Positions 42,647 to 51,051 of a DNA stretch of 64,000 nt are shown piece after piece (position 1 is the stretch's first letter; the number at the start of each line of letters is the position of its first letter). The stretch is taken from assembly GCF_000469135.2 (NCBI RefSeq), contig NZ_CP048117.1:1649501-1713500 (forward strand). Reading direction: 5' to 3'. Both the position numbers and the translations under genes were made by a program. Under the pieces are notes generated by a model. The model worked only from the letters and a program-made list of their open reading frames with translations, was not told the origin of the DNA and did no database searches. The stretch is from Bacillus sp. SB49. GTDB taxonomy: Bacteria; Bacillota; Bacilli; Bacillales; Halobacillaceae.

Positions 42647-43528
42647 ATGGCGACAGGCAAAATAATCAAGGCCTTAAGCGGGTTTTATTATGTCCTTCAT
42701 GAGGGAGAAATTTACCAATGCAGAGGGAGAGGTAACTTTCGGAAGAAGAAAGTGTCTCCTCTCGTCGGTGACATGGTCGAATTCAAAGCGGACAATCGGG
42801 AAGAAGGGTATATTTTATCTATTGAAGAACGGAAAAATGAATTTGTGCGGCCGCCGATTGCCAATGTGGATCAGGCTCTGATTGTAACATCCGCTACCCG
42901 ACCGGATTTCAATGCGCTTCTCCTCGATCGTTTCCTTGTTCTTGTGGAAGCGAAACGGATTGAACCGATTATCGTTATTTCGAAAATGGACCGTCTGGAT
43001 GAAGATCAGGTGAAAGAGATGCAGCATTATGAGACGATGTATGGCGAAATCGGCTATCCCGTTATCCTGTCTGCTGTCAATGATCCAGAGGCGATGGACT
43101 TGATCCAGTCCCATCTTGCAGACCGCACGACTGTAATTGCCGGTCAGTCGGGGGTAGGGAAATCCTCTCTCTTGAATTCCATCGATTCCAGGTTGTCCAT
43201 TGATACGGATGAAATATCAGAGAGTCTCGGCCGCGGGAAGCACACGACGAGGCATGTGGAACTGTATGAAATATCCAATGGGCTTGTAGCAGATACGCCG
43301 GGGTTCAGTTCGCTTGAATTTGCAGACTTGGAACTGGAACAGCTGCCGGAGTGCTTTCCGGAATTTGTGGCGGTTCAGGATGGGTGCAAATTCAGAGGCT
43401 GCCTGCATCATAAAGAGCCTAAATGTGCGGTGAAAATGGAAGTAGAGGCAGGTAACATCAGCAGCCAGCGCTACCAACATTATCTGCAGTTCCTGGAAGA
43501 AATACAGAATAGAAAGCCGAGGTATTAA
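42647..43528 (+). CDS. rsgA: Ribosome small subunit-dependent GTPase RsgA
   Basis: 30S maturation GTPase with circularly permuted motifs. N-terminal OB fold (GKIIKALSGFYYV, CRGRGNFRKKK), G4-like VISKMDRLDE, G1 GQSGVGKSSLLN, G3 DTPGF, then a zinc knuckle CKFRGCLHHKEPKC (C-x4-C-x-H-x5-C). Length 293 aa. Known target of PrkC phosphorylation; adjacent to prkC and rpe as in B. subtilis. Confidence 0.95.
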   Translation: MATGKIIKALSGFYYVLHEGEIYQCRGRGNFRKKKVSPLVGDMVEFKADNREEGYILSIEERKNEFVRPPIANVDQALIVTSATRPDFNALLLDRFLVLVEAKRIEPIIVISKMDRLDEDQVKEMQHYETMYGEIGYPVILSAVNDPEAMDLIQSHLADRTTVIAGQSGVGKSSLLNSIDSRLSIDTDEISESLGRGKHTTRHVELYEISNGLVADTPGFSSLEFADLELEQLPECFPEFVAVQDGCKFRGCLHHKEPKCAVKMEVEAGNISSQRYQHYLQFLEEIQNRKPRY

Positions 43529-43531
43529 ACG

Positions 43532-44182
43532 ATGACAAAAATTGCACCATCCATCTTAGCATCCGATTTTGCTAAACTGGGAGAGGAAATTAAAGACGTC
43601 GAGCTCGCAGGAGCAGATTATATCCATGTAGATGTCATGGATGGACATTTCGTTCCAAACATTACGATCGGCCCTTTGATTGTTGATGCGGTCCGCCCGG
43701 TGACGAGCCTTCCGCTTGACGTCCATTTAATGATCGAGAATCCGGAAGCTTACGTGGAAACGTTCGCCAAAGCGGGCGCAGATATTCTAACGGTCCATCA
43801 GGAAGCGTGTCCGCACCTCCACCGCACCATCCAACTGATTAAAAGTCACGGGGTGAAAGCAGGTGTGGTCATTAACCCTGCGACACCTGCCGAAGCGATT
43901 CGTCCTATACTGAAAGACGTGGATCTTGTATTGTTAATGACGGTCAATCCTGGTTTCGGTGGTCAGTCATTCATACATTCTGTACTGCCTAAAGTCAGCC
44001 AGATCGATGCATGGAGAACGGAAGAAGCGCTGGATTTTGAAATTGAGATTGATGGCGGCGTCAATGAAGAAACGGCACGCCTTTGCACCGAAGCCGGTGC
44101 TGATGTCCTCGTAGCAGGAAGCGCTGTTTTCAATCACCCCGACCGTAAAAAAGCGATAGATGCGATTCGCAGCTCTTTATAA
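43532..44182 (+). CDS. rpe: Ribulose-phosphate 3-epimerase
   Basis: Pentose phosphate enzyme, TIM barrel, metal dependent. Motifs: [34 protein letters not shown] with metal ligands, [27 protein letters not shown] and IDGGVNEET. Length 216 aa. Begins four bases after the rsgA stop; a terminator follows. Confidence 0.96.
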   Translation: MTKIAPSILASDFAKLGEEIKDVELAGADYIHVDVMDGHFVPNITIGPLIVDAVRPVTSLPLDVHLMIENPEAYVETFAKAGADILTVHQEACPHLHRTIQLIKSHGVKAGVVINPATPAEAIRPILKDVDLVLLMTVNPGFGGQSFIHSVLPKVSQIDAWRTEEALDFEIEIDGGVNEETARLCTEAGADVLVAGSAVFNHPDRKKAIDAIRSSL

Positions 44183-44186
44183 GGGG

Positions 44187-44234
44187 AAGAAGCTCAAATG
44201 ATTGCCAGCAGGCATCCATTTGAGCTTCTTGTTT
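44187..44234 (+). terminator. Terminator after rpe
   Basis: Perfect 14-bp stem AAGAAGCTCAAATG/CATTTGAGCTTCTT with a 16-base loop and GTTT tail. The T-tract is short, but the stem is very strong. Confidence 0.8.
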
Positions 44235-44262
44235 ATTCATCATTAATCTTGGAGGGAATCAT

Positions 44263-44925
44263 ATGAACCACACCATCGTCGTTGTCGGAGGAGGACCGGC
44301 AGCTTACATACCAGACCTGAAACAGACAGTGCAAGGGGATTGCCTGTGGATCGGTGCAGACAAGGGAGCCGAAGTACTGATCGAGCAAGGCATTAAACCG
44401 GATCTTGCCATCGGAGACTTTGATTCTGTATCACCGGAAGTATTAAGGCGTATTCAGGCTTCGGCAGCTGAAACACGTATATATCCGGATGAGAAAGATG
44501 AAACCGATCTTGAGCTTGCTGTGATAGAAGCACAAAAAAGAAACCCTGCGCATATTTTATTAGTCGGAGTGACGGGAGGAAGGCTTGATCATTCCCAAGC
44601 TAACATTCAGCTGCTTTACACGCTTGCAGAACGGGATGTGAAAGCGACCATCGTAGATAAACAAAATCGAGTGGAATTAGTCAAAGCCGGAGAGCATACG
44701 ATAGAAGCGGATGAAGAATACCCGTACATCTCTTTCCTGCCTGTCACCCTGGATGTGTCAGGGCTTACTCTAAAGGGTTTTTATTATCCACTCACAGACG
44801 CATATGTACCTTATGGATCAACCCTCTGCATTTCGAACAGGCTTCTTGAAGATACGGGTACTTTTTCCTTTCAGGCAGGCATACTCTTAGTAATAAGAAG
44901 CAAAGACTTGACTAATAGAGGGTAG
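44263..44925 (+). CDS. thiN: Thiamine pyrophosphokinase
   Basis: Transfers pyrophosphate from ATP to thiamine. Signatures: GGGPAAYIPDL, WIGADKGAEVLIEQGIKPDLAIGDFDS (in parts: ADKGAEVLIEQG, AIGDFDSV), DETDLELAV, GVTGGRLDHSQANI. Length 220 aa. ATG 44263 follows TTGGAGGGAATC. No thiamine (TPP) riboswitch is seen in its short leader. Confidence 0.93.
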   Translation: MNHTIVVVGGGPAAYIPDLKQTVQGDCLWIGADKGAEVLIEQGIKPDLAIGDFDSVSPEVLRRIQASAAETRIYPDEKDETDLELAVIEAQKRNPAHILLVGVTGGRLDHSQANIQLLYTLAERDVKATIVDKQNRVELVKAGEHTIEADEEYPYISFLPVTLDVSGLTLKGFYYPLTDAYVPYGSTLCISNRLLEDTGTFSFQAGILLVIRSKDLTNRG

Positions 44926-44967
44926 AGAAGGGTTGTTCCATCAGTTATAACAGGAGGAGGGGGCTCT

Positions 44968-45048
44968 TTGAAATTTTATACTATCAAACTCCCGCGGTTC
45001 GTCGGGGGCATAGTGCGTGCAGTCATAAGTACATTCAAAAAAGACTAA
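44968..45048 (+). CDS. spoVM: Stage V sporulation protein SpoVM
   Basis: A 26-residue amphipathic peptide that recognises the curved forespore membrane and anchors SpoIVA at the start of coat assembly. It begins KFYTIKLPRFVGGIVR after the start residue and ends TFKKD; B. subtilis SpoVM is also 26 residues, with the same KFYTIKLP start and a similar GGIVRA centre, including the key proline at position 9. TTG start at 44968, four bases after AGGAGGAGGGGG (44952-44963). A terminator follows at once. Confidence 0.95.
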   Translation: MKFYTIKLPRFVGGIVRAVISTFKKD

Positions 45049-45063
45049 CAGGCCCAACAAAAA

Positions 45064-45090
45064 AAGCACCCGGAATCCGGGTGCTTCTTT
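45064..45090. terminator. Bidirectional terminator between spoVM and rpmB
   Basis: AAGCACCCGG/CCGGGTGCTT with AAT loop; A-run on the left and T-run on the right serve both convergent genes. Confidence 0.92.
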
Positions 45091-45101
45091 TGTTCAAAGA
45101 G

Positions 45102-45287
45102 TTATACGCGTTGTAATTTGCCTGATTTTAGCTCACGTGCAGTAACGTAAACTTTCTTAGGCTTACCATCTACAAGAATACGTACTTTTTGAAGGTTAGC
45201 TTTGAATTGACGTTTATTAGCGTTCATCGCGTGTGAACGGTGGTTACCTGAACGTGTACCTTTACCAGATATAACACTACGTGCCAT
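45102..45287 (-). CDS. rpmB: 50S ribosomal protein L28
   Basis: 61 aa. [20 protein letters not shown] and [14 protein letters not shown] with [15 protein letters not shown] are the L28 pattern. There are no cysteines, so it is the zinc-independent form. ATG follows a GGAGGG site on the minus strand. Divergent from yloU. Confidence 0.96.
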   Translation of the reverse strand: MARSVISGKGTRSGNHRSHAMNANKRQFKANLQKVRILVDGKPKKVYVTARELKSGKLQRV

Positions 45288-45328
45288 GAAAAATCCCTCC
45301 TGTTACATAAATCATCAGATACTTAGTA

Positions 45329-45357
45329 ACTTTATCATATCAAAATAAGGTTTGCAA
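45329..45357 (-). promoter_or_regulatory. SigA-like promoter of rpmB
   Basis: On the minus strand TTGCAA (45352-45357), 17-base spacer, TAAAGT (45329-45334), 42 bases before the rpmB start. Confidence 0.5.
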
Positions 45358-45478
45358 TAAGATAGGTCGAATTATATCAAGAATTTCTTCTTGACAGATA
45401 CATGGATATGTCTCAAAGTATATAAGGGATATTCAGATCCTTTTCGGGAATTGAAGCAGAATTCACCTGTGAATCTTA

Positions 45479-45487
45479 TGTTATAAT
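45479..45487 (+). promoter_or_regulatory. Extended -10 promoter of yloU
   Basis: TGTTATAAT, with a perfect TATAAT at 45482-45487, 37 bases before yloU. No good -35; a TTGACA at 45391 is too far upstream for this -10. Confidence 0.5.
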
Positions 45488-45523
45488 TGAGTAAGAATAC
45501 GAGGATTATAAAGGAGGATCTAT

Positions 45524-45886
45524 ATGTCCGTGGATTTGAACAACCAATATGGTCATATCACTATTAGTAATGAAGTAATCTCAACGATCGCCGGAGGGGC
45601 GGCAGTCGAGTGTTATGGAATTGTCGGCATGGCTTCGAAGAACCAGATACGGGACGGCCTGTCCGAAATGCTCCGTAAAGAAAACTTTTCCAAAGGGGTC
45701 GTTGTCAGACAGGACAAAGATCGCCTTCATATAGATATGTTTATCATCGTAAGTTATGGGACGAAGATTTCTGAGGTGGCTCATAACGTCCAATCTCAAG
45801 TGAAATACACACTGAACAAAACAGTCGGTTTGTCCGTTGACTCTGTGAACATCTTTATCCAGGGAGTCCGTGTGACAAGCGCATAA
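45524..45886 (+). CDS. yloU: Asp23/Gls24-family protein YloU
   Basis: 120 aa. Family core GHITISNEVISTIAGGAAVEC at the start, then GIVGMASKNQ, FIIVSYGTKISEVAHNVQ and the terminal VDSVNIFIQGVRV. Members are envelope-associated stress proteins. ATG 45524 follows AAAGGAGGATC. It is paired with fakA in most Firmicutes, 32 bases apart here. Confidence 0.92.
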   Translation: MSVDLNNQYGHITISNEVISTIAGGAAVECYGIVGMASKNQIRDGLSEMLRKENFSKGVVVRQDKDRLHIDMFIIVSYGTKISEVAHNVQSQVKYTLNKTVGLSVDSVNIFIQGVRVTSA

Positions 45887-45918
45887 AGCAGCGGTTGCAG
45901 TCAAAGGAGGACGTAAGT

Positions 45919-47583
45919 GTGACGGTAGAAAAGCTAGACGGCAAAATGTTGGCCGAAATGATTTTACAGGGGGCGCATCATCTGAAGAGAAATTCCCAGA
46001 TGATCGATGCCCTAAACGTATTTCCCGTACCAGACGGAGATACAGGAACGAACATGAACTTATCCATGACCTCCGGAGCGGAGGAAGTGAAAACCGTAGA
46101 TCAAAATCATGCAGGGGCAGTGGCGAAAGCACTGTCCAAGGGACTGCTTATGGGCGCCCGTGGGAATTCCGGTGTCATCCTTTCTCAAATCTTCCGTGGT
46201 TTCTCAAAAGTTAATGAAGATAAGGAAACGTTGACAACGAAAGATTTCTCGGCGGCTCTTGAAGGCGGCGTGGATACAGCCTATAAAGCGGTTATGAAAC
46301 CGGTAGAAGGAACAATTCTTACCGTAGCTCGTGAAACAGCGGAAGGTTCGGTGGAAGCTGCAGAAAAGCACACGGCTTTCATTCCGTTTATGGAAGAAGT
46401 GGTAAAAGCTGCGAAAGCATCGCTTAAACGGACCCCGGAACTGCTTCCTGTTTTAAAGGAAGTCGGAGTCGTGGACAGTGGCGGCCAGGGTCTTGTAACC
46501 ATTTATGAAGGATTTCTTGCTTCCTTGAAAGGGGAAGAACTTCCGGCAGTTCAGGAAACCGTATCCATGGATGATATGGTCAATGCAGAACATCATAAAT
46601 CTGCTCAGGATTTCATGAATACGGAAGATATCGAATACGGCTATTGCACGGAATTCATGGTGAAATTCGAAGAGGACAAGCTTGCGGAAAACCCTTATGA
46701 TGAGGATGCATTCCGCAACCAGCTCAGCGAAATTGGTGATTCCCTCCTAGTCGTTTCCGATGAAGACTTAATTAAAGTGCATGTTCATGCCGAGTATCCC
46801 GGCGAAGCGATGACGCTCGGTCAGAAGTACGGCAGTCTCATTAACATGAAGATCGAGAATATGCGTGAACAGCATACATCTATTGTAGGAGACAAGAAAA
46901 AAGGCGCTAAGCAGGAAAAGAAAGCGCCATACGGTATCGTCACAGTAAGTATGGGGGAAGGGATCAGGAAATTGTTCGAAAGCCTCGGCGCGACAGTTGT
47001 CATCCAAGGTGGACAAACAATGAACCCTAGTACCCAGGATCTGTCGGAAGCGATCAAGGAAGCCCATGCAGACCGTGTGCTCATTCTCCCGAACAATAAG
47101 AATATTGTGATGGCGGCGGAACAGGCGGCCGAGCTTGCTGATGTGGAAGTAGCCGTTATTCCGACGAAGACCATTCCGCAGGGAATGAGTGCTCTTCTAG
47201 GATTTAATCCGGAAGCGGATCTTGACACGAATAAAGAGGAAATGAGCCAGCTGATGTCCGAAGTGAAAACCGGACAGGTTACGTATGCGGTACGGGATAC
47301 CCAGATCGATGGACTAGCCATTGAAAAAGGCCATTTTATGGGGATCGCGGAAAGTAAAATACAAACAACGGCAAAAGAAGCGTTAGAGGCAGCGAAGGCT
47401 CTGCTTCGCGAGATGATCGATGAGGATGAAGATGAAATCCTGACCATTCTTACTGGTGAAGAAGTTGAAGAAGATGAAATTGGTCAGTTGGAAGCGTATA
47501 TTGAAGATACGTTCGAAGATTTGGAAGTGGAAGTTCACACAGGTGGACAGCCGATTTATTCCTATATCTTCTCTATTGAATAA
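45919..47583 (+). CDS. fakA: Fatty acid kinase catalytic subunit FakA (YloV)
   Basis: Phosphorylates fatty acids held by FakB proteins for phospholipid synthesis. N-terminal DhaL/DAK2-type kinase domain: NVFPVPDGDTGTNMNLSM (magnesium-binding aspartates) and SKGLLMGARGNSGVILSQI; middle domain; C-terminal domain with EEVEEDEIGQLEAYI and VHTGGQPIYSYIFSIE. GTG 45919 is eight bases after AAAGGAGG and gives 554 aa, the family length; the longer frame from 45895 lacks a site. Confidence 0.94.
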   Translation: MTVEKLDGKMLAEMILQGAHHLKRNSQMIDALNVFPVPDGDTGTNMNLSMTSGAEEVKTVDQNHAGAVAKALSKGLLMGARGNSGVILSQIFRGFSKVNEDKETLTTKDFSAALEGGVDTAYKAVMKPVEGTILTVARETAEGSVEAAEKHTAFIPFMEEVVKAAKASLKRTPELLPVLKEVGVVDSGGQGLVTIYEGFLASLKGEELPAVQETVSMDDMVNAEHHKSAQDFMNTEDIEYGYCTEFMVKFEEDKLAENPYDEDAFRNQLSEIGDSLLVVSDEDLIKVHVHAEYPGEAMTLGQKYGSLINMKIENMREQHTSIVGDKKKGAKQEKKAPYGIVTVSMGEGIRKLFESLGATVVIQGGQTMNPSTQDLSEAIKEAHADRVLILPNNKNIVMAAEQAAELADVEVAVIPTKTIPQGMSALLGFNPEADLDTNKEEMSQLMSEVKTGQVTYAVRDTQIDGLAIEKGHFMGIAESKIQTTAKEALEAAKALLREMIDEDEDEILTILTGEEVEEDEIGQLEAYIEDTFEDLEVEVHTGGQPIYSYIFSIE

Positions 47584-47592
47584 AATATAGAA

Positions 47593-47629
47593 AAAGAGAT
47601 CAGAGCATACAGCTCTGATCTCTTTTTTT
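47593..47629. terminator. Bidirectional terminator between fakA and the TauE-type gene
   Basis: Perfect 14-bp stem AAAGAGATCAGAGC/GCTCTGATCTCTTT with a five-base loop and T-tract. Confidence 0.93.
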
Positions 47630-47672
47630 ATATTATCATAAAAGCGTGCTGCTCAGGACAACACTGTTCCTG

Positions 47673-48545
47673 CTACCTGGTTGCCGGCTTAAGCCGGAAG
47701 TTTCTGCGGATGGACAAGAGAACCATGCAGATATAGGCAAGGACTAAAGCCGTGTAAATAATGGCGATGGAGGTGTCTCCAAGCTCTACTGTATTCAAAA
47801 GCGTTCGGATATTTGTCAAAACGATGAATCCACCGGCGAGGACACCTAATACGAGAGACGGCATTATTTTCACAAGCCAGGCAGCAAGGGGGGCCGCAAT
47901 AACCCCGCCGATCACAAACGCAGATACGAGCAGCCAGCTGAATTGCTCCCAGCCAAGAAAGATAAGAAACCCGAGGGTCGCAGAAACAGTGACGATGAAT
48001 TCGCTGGTATCTACCGTTCCAATCACTTTTCGGGGTTCAAGCTTCTGTCTTGCCAGGAGAACGGGCGTATTCACTGGTCCCCACCCGCCGCCGCCGACTG
48101 CATCAAGAAAACCTCCGATAAATCCAAGTGGAAACAAAAAGCTCTTTTTGAAAGGCCGCTTCTCCTGGGGCCGCTTCTGTCCCATGGTAAGGAAACGAAT
48201 GATGATATAGATTCCTAATACGAGGAGGAAGAGTGATATGTAGGGTCGGATAATTTCTCCTGGAACCCAGCTTAATACAGCTGCACCGAGAAAAGCGCTG
48301 ATGGCACCGGGAACAGCCAGAATAACGACGAGACGCTTATCGACATTCCCGAATTTATAGTGAGAGAAGCCGGAAGCGGCCGTCGTTGCCACTTGAGCCA
48401 TATGAATGGATGCAGAAGCTACTGCCGGAGCAAGTCCATAGGCAAGCAGAATCGTTGAGGAAGTCAATCCGAAGCCCATGCCGAGAGCACCATCGACTAA
48501 CTGAGCAAAAAATCCCACTAATGCGAAAACAATTAATTTATTCAA
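47673..48545 (-). CDS. TauE/SafE-family sulfite exporter / anion transporter
   Basis: 290 aa with about eight hydrophobic segments in two repeats; typical N-terminal repeat FFAQLVDGALGMGFGLTSS, SASIHMAQVATTAASG, and second-half GGFLDAVGGGGWGPVNTPVLL with GTVDTSEF. The family moves sulfite, sulfate or organosulfonates; direction is not predictable. TTG start follows AGGAGAGG. A SAM-I riboswitch sits in its leader and it is divergent from the cys operon, so a role in sulfate uptake or sulfite release is well supported by context. No CysP permease lies in the cys operon, so this protein is the only sulfur-linked transporter here. Confidence 0.88.
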   Translation of the reverse strand: MNKLIVFALVGFFAQLVDGALGMGFGLTSSTILLAYGLAPAVASASIHMAQVATTAASGFSHYKFGNVDKRLVVILAVPGAISAFLGAAVLSWVPGEIIRPYISLFLLVLGIYIIIRFLTMGQKRPQEKRPFKKSFLFPLGFIGGFLDAVGGGGWGPVNTPVLLARQKLEPRKVIGTVDTSEFIVTVSATLGFLIFLGWEQFSWLLVSAFVIGGVIAAPLAAWLVKIMPSLVLGVLAGGFIVLTNIRTLLNTVELGDTSIAIIYTALVLAYICMVLLSIRRNFRLKPATR

Positions 48546-48641
48546 TCCAACCTCTCCTTTTACCCTTTAATTCCAGCTCCCATATGGTGTATGATTAATC
48601 ATATGAGAATACTTGGTTTTATGTGTGAAGAGGTTTTCTAC

Positions 48642-48780
48642 AAAAATAAAAAAACCCTTCACACAGAAGAGGCTTTCGTTCCTCTCCTTATCTTTCAGAC
48701 AATGTCTGCTGGATGGAGCACCTTTAAAAGGTTGCTGCGGGATCGTTGGACCAGTTTCCTCCCCCGGCTCTTCATAAGGA
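48642..48780 (-). promoter_or_regulatory. SAM-I (S-box) riboswitch, minus strand, controlling the TauE-type gene
   Basis: Read on the minus strand: P1 is TCCTTAT (48774-48780) pairing with ATAAGGA (48685-48691), with GAAGAG after the 5' arm, then GGAGGAAACTGG, GCAGCAACC, AAAGGTGCT, ATCCAGCAG and GAAAGATAAG, in the order of the S-box consensus. Downstream CTCTTC/GAAGGG plus seven T residues (48642-48672) is the expression-platform terminator. With SAM plentiful, transcription should stop. The GGAGGAAACTGGTCC part departs from the usual GAGGGA...GGCCC. Confidence 0.85.
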
Positions 48781-48807
48781 TGTAGTATCTTGCTTTGATT
48801 ACTTACC

Positions 48808-48836
48808 AAATTAAAGCAGAGGGGGACCATTGTCAA
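48808..48836 (-). promoter_or_regulatory. SigA promoter of the TauE-type gene
   Basis: On the minus strand TTGACA (48831-48836), 17-base spacer, TAATTT (48808-48813); places the transcription start a few bases to some twenty bases before the riboswitch. Confidence 0.75.
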
Positions 48837-48874
48837 TATTAAAAACAGAAAAGTTGTAATTTTTAAAAAACCTG

Positions 48875-48903
48875 TTGACATATCTTAGAAAGAAGCCTAC
48901 TAT
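48875..48903 (+). promoter_or_regulatory. SigA promoter of the cys operon
   Basis: TTGACA (48875-48880), 17-base spacer, TACTAT (48898-48903), about 40 bases before the plus-strand S-box. Confidence 0.85.
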
Positions 48904-48945
48904 TTGAATCAATTAGTTTTTTTGAAATATCCAACCGACTAATTT

Positions 48946-49117
48946 TTCTTATCTAGAGAGGTGGAGGGACTGGCCCATCGAAGCCTCGGCAACGGGTCTA
49001 ACCGTTAAAGTTAGACGCTGTGCCAATTCCAGCAGATGCTGAAAGCATTTGGAAAGATAAGAAGGACGTATCTTACTTTCAGACGCCCTTCTTCTTTTCC
49101 GGAAGAGGGGCGTTTTT
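48946..49117 (+). promoter_or_regulatory. SAM-I (S-box) riboswitch of the cys operon
   Basis: Canonical S-box: P1 TTCTTATCT/AGATAAGAA (48946-48954 with 49055-49063), AGAGAGGTGGAGGGACTGGCCC, here split as AGAGAGGTGGAGGG and ACTGGCCC, then GAAGCCTCGGCAAC, a long P3/P4 region ending CCAATTCCAGCAG and GAAAGATAAG. Terminator ACGCCC/GGGGCGT with inner TTCTTC/GGAAGA pairing and TTTTT at 49083-49117. Turns the operon off when SAM is plentiful. Confidence 0.95.
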
Positions 49118-49141
49118 ATTTGGAGAAAGGCAGGCGAGTGT

Positions 49142-49870
49142 ATGGGAAACTTACTTACGTACCAGCATTTTTCCGGTGATCCATTCAAAAATGATCAGCC
49201 AGAGGATGATACGAAAGGCGCGAGAAAGGTCATTCAATGGGCATACGACCAGTATGGTTCTGACGTGGTTTATGCGTGCAGCTTCGGCGCAGAGGGAATG
49301 GTACTCATCGATCTGATTTCGCAGGTCAAACCGGATGCGGATGTCGTTTTTCTCGACACAGGTCTTCACTTCCAGGAAACCTACGATTTGATTGATAAAG
49401 TGAAGAAGCGGTATCCGGCGCTTCATATTCATATGAAATTACCGGAGCTTACAGTGGAAGAACAGGCAGAAAAGCATGGTTCCGCTTTGTGGAAGAGACA
49501 GCCGGACCAGTGTTGTTACATCCGGAAGATCAAACCGTTGGAAGAGGCACTGTCCGGTGCGGTTGCCTGGCTTTCCGGCCTGCGCAGAGAACAGTCCCCG
49601 AGCAGAGCGAAGACGGATTTCATCAACAAAGATGAACGGTTTAAGTCCGTGAAAGTTTGTCCACTGATACATTGGACTTGGGACGACGTATGGCATTATA
49701 TCCGACTAAATAGCTTGGATTACAATGCTTTGCATGACCAAAACTATCCAAGTGTAGGATGTATTCCTTGTACATCCCAGGCCGTCGGCGACGACCGCTC
49801 CGGCCGCTGGAAAGGATTTAATAAAACGGAGTGTGGTCTTCACACCCCGGGCCCATCAGAAACGAACTAA
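49142..49870 (+). CDS. cysH: Phosphoadenylyl/adenylyl-sulfate reductase
   Basis: Reduces activated sulfate to sulfite with thioredoxin. Substrate-binding ACSFGAEGMVLIDL and FLDTGLHFQETYDL, catalytic ECGLH near the C-terminus (KTECGLHTPG). Cysteine pairs DQCCYIRK and GCIPCTSQ are the [4Fe-4S] ligands of APS-type reductases; B. subtilis CysH with these uses both APS and PAPS. ATG 49142 is 12 bases after GGAGAAAGG, a rather long spacing. Length 242 aa. First gene of the operon after the S-box. Confidence 0.95.
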   Translation: MGNLLTYQHFSGDPFKNDQPEDDTKGARKVIQWAYDQYGSDVVYACSFGAEGMVLIDLISQVKPDADVVFLDTGLHFQETYDLIDKVKKRYPALHIHMKLPELTVEEQAEKHGSALWKRQPDQCCYIRKIKPLEEALSGAVAWLSGLRREQSPSRAKTDFINKDERFKSVKVCPLIHWTWDDVWHYIRLNSLDYNALHDQNYPSVGCIPCTSQAVGDDRSGRWKGFNKTECGLHTPGPSETN

Positions 49871-49885
49871 TCGAAACGAACTAAT
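49859..49885 (+). repeat. 13-bp tandem direct repeat at the cysH stop codon
   Basis: GAAACGAACTAAT occurs twice, 14 bases apart (49859-49871 and 49873-49885). The first copy carries the cysH stop codon TAA. It looks like a small replication-slippage duplication. Confidence 0.85.
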
Positions 49886-49900
49886 AGGAGGATGTATGAA

Positions 49901-51046
49901 ATGGCAGTCATTAAACCCCATGGAGGGAAGTTAATCAATAGATGGAACGAAACACCGGAGGATTTACCGAAGGACAGTATCGAACTGGATGGAATGGCTC
50001 TCAGTGACGTGGAGCTGATCGGTAACGGAGCATACAGTCCGCTGGAAGGGTTCCTGAACAAGGAAGACTATGAATCCGTTGTCGATACGATGCGTTTGAA
50101 AGACGGGACACCCTGGAGCATTCCGATTACGCTGCCTGTAAGTCAAGAGAAGGCAGAATCGTTAGGAAAAGAAGCCAAGCTTATCCATAATGGAACGGTG
50201 TACGGTGTGATTGAGATCGAAGACATCTTCAAACCTGACAAAGAAAAAGAAGCGCAAAAAGTATATTTAACTACGGACCTTGCTCACCCGGGTGTCAAAA
50301 AGTTGTTTGAACGCCCCGACTATTATGTATCCGGTACTATCCAGGTTTTTGCTTCGTCAGCAAAAGAACACGGAGAAGAGTTTTACCTCGATCCGAAAGA
50401 AACGAGAGCACTTTTCGAAAAGAACGGATGGAGGAAGGTTGTCGGTTTCCAAACAAGGAACCCTGTCCACCGCGCCCACGAATATATTCAAAAAGCGGCC
50501 TTGGAGACGGTTGACGGTTTATTCCTGAACCCGTTGGTGGGCGAGACGAAGAGCGATGACATACCAAGTGATGTTCGGATGAAGAGCTACCAGGTACTGC
50601 TTGATCATTACTATCCGAAGGACCGCGTGACCCTGGCCGTTTTCCGTGCAGCCATGCGCTACGCAGGTCCAAGGGAAGCGATCTTCCATGCCATCGTCCG
50701 TAAAAACTTCGGCTGCTCTCATTTCATCGTCGGCCGTGACCACGCTGGAGTAGGCGACTACTACGGAACGTATGACGCACAGAAGATATTCTCTCACTAC
50801 GACGAAGGCGAACTTGATATTACTCCGATGTTCTTTGAACACAGTTTTTATTGTGAGGCATGTGAAGCGATGGCCTCTCACAAGACGTGCCCGCACGATA
50901 AGGAAAATCACGTCATCCTTTCCGGAACCAAAGTCCGTGAGCTGTTACGGAGCGGGGAGAAACCGCCGAAGACATTCAGCCGCCCGGAAGTTGTAGAAGT
51001 TTTGATTGAAGGGCTGCAGGCGAAAGCTGCAGACGTAAAGGGGTGA
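49901..51046 (+). CDS. sat: Sulfate adenylyltransferase (ATP sulfurylase)
   Basis: Makes APS from sulfate and ATP. Monofunctional bacterial form, 381 aa. Active-site motifs: [19 protein letters not shown] (QTRNP and HxxH), [10 protein letters not shown], and [16 protein letters not shown]; zinc-like Cys/His C-terminal site [18 protein letters not shown] 49901 is nine bases after AGGAGG; ATG 49892 overlaps this site. Confidence 0.96.
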   Translation: MAVIKPHGGKLINRWNETPEDLPKDSIELDGMALSDVELIGNGAYSPLEGFLNKEDYESVVDTMRLKDGTPWSIPITLPVSQEKAESLGKEAKLIHNGTVYGVIEIEDIFKPDKEKEAQKVYLTTDLAHPGVKKLFERPDYYVSGTIQVFASSAKEHGEEFYLDPKETRALFEKNGWRKVVGFQTRNPVHRAHEYIQKAALETVDGLFLNPLVGETKSDDIPSDVRMKSYQVLLDHYYPKDRVTLAVFRAAMRYAGPREAIFHAIVRKNFGCSHFIVGRDHAGVGDYYGTYDAQKIFSHYDEGELDITPMFFEHSFYCEACEAMASHKTCPHDKENHVILSGTKVRELLRSGEKPPKTFSRPEVVEVLIEGLQAKAADVKG

Positions 51047-51051
51047 AGGGA

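Noticed and set aside
45391-45424. TTGACA at 45391 as -35 of a yloU promoter
   Set aside because: The nearest TATATA lies 22 bases downstream; the extended -10 at 45479 is better placed.
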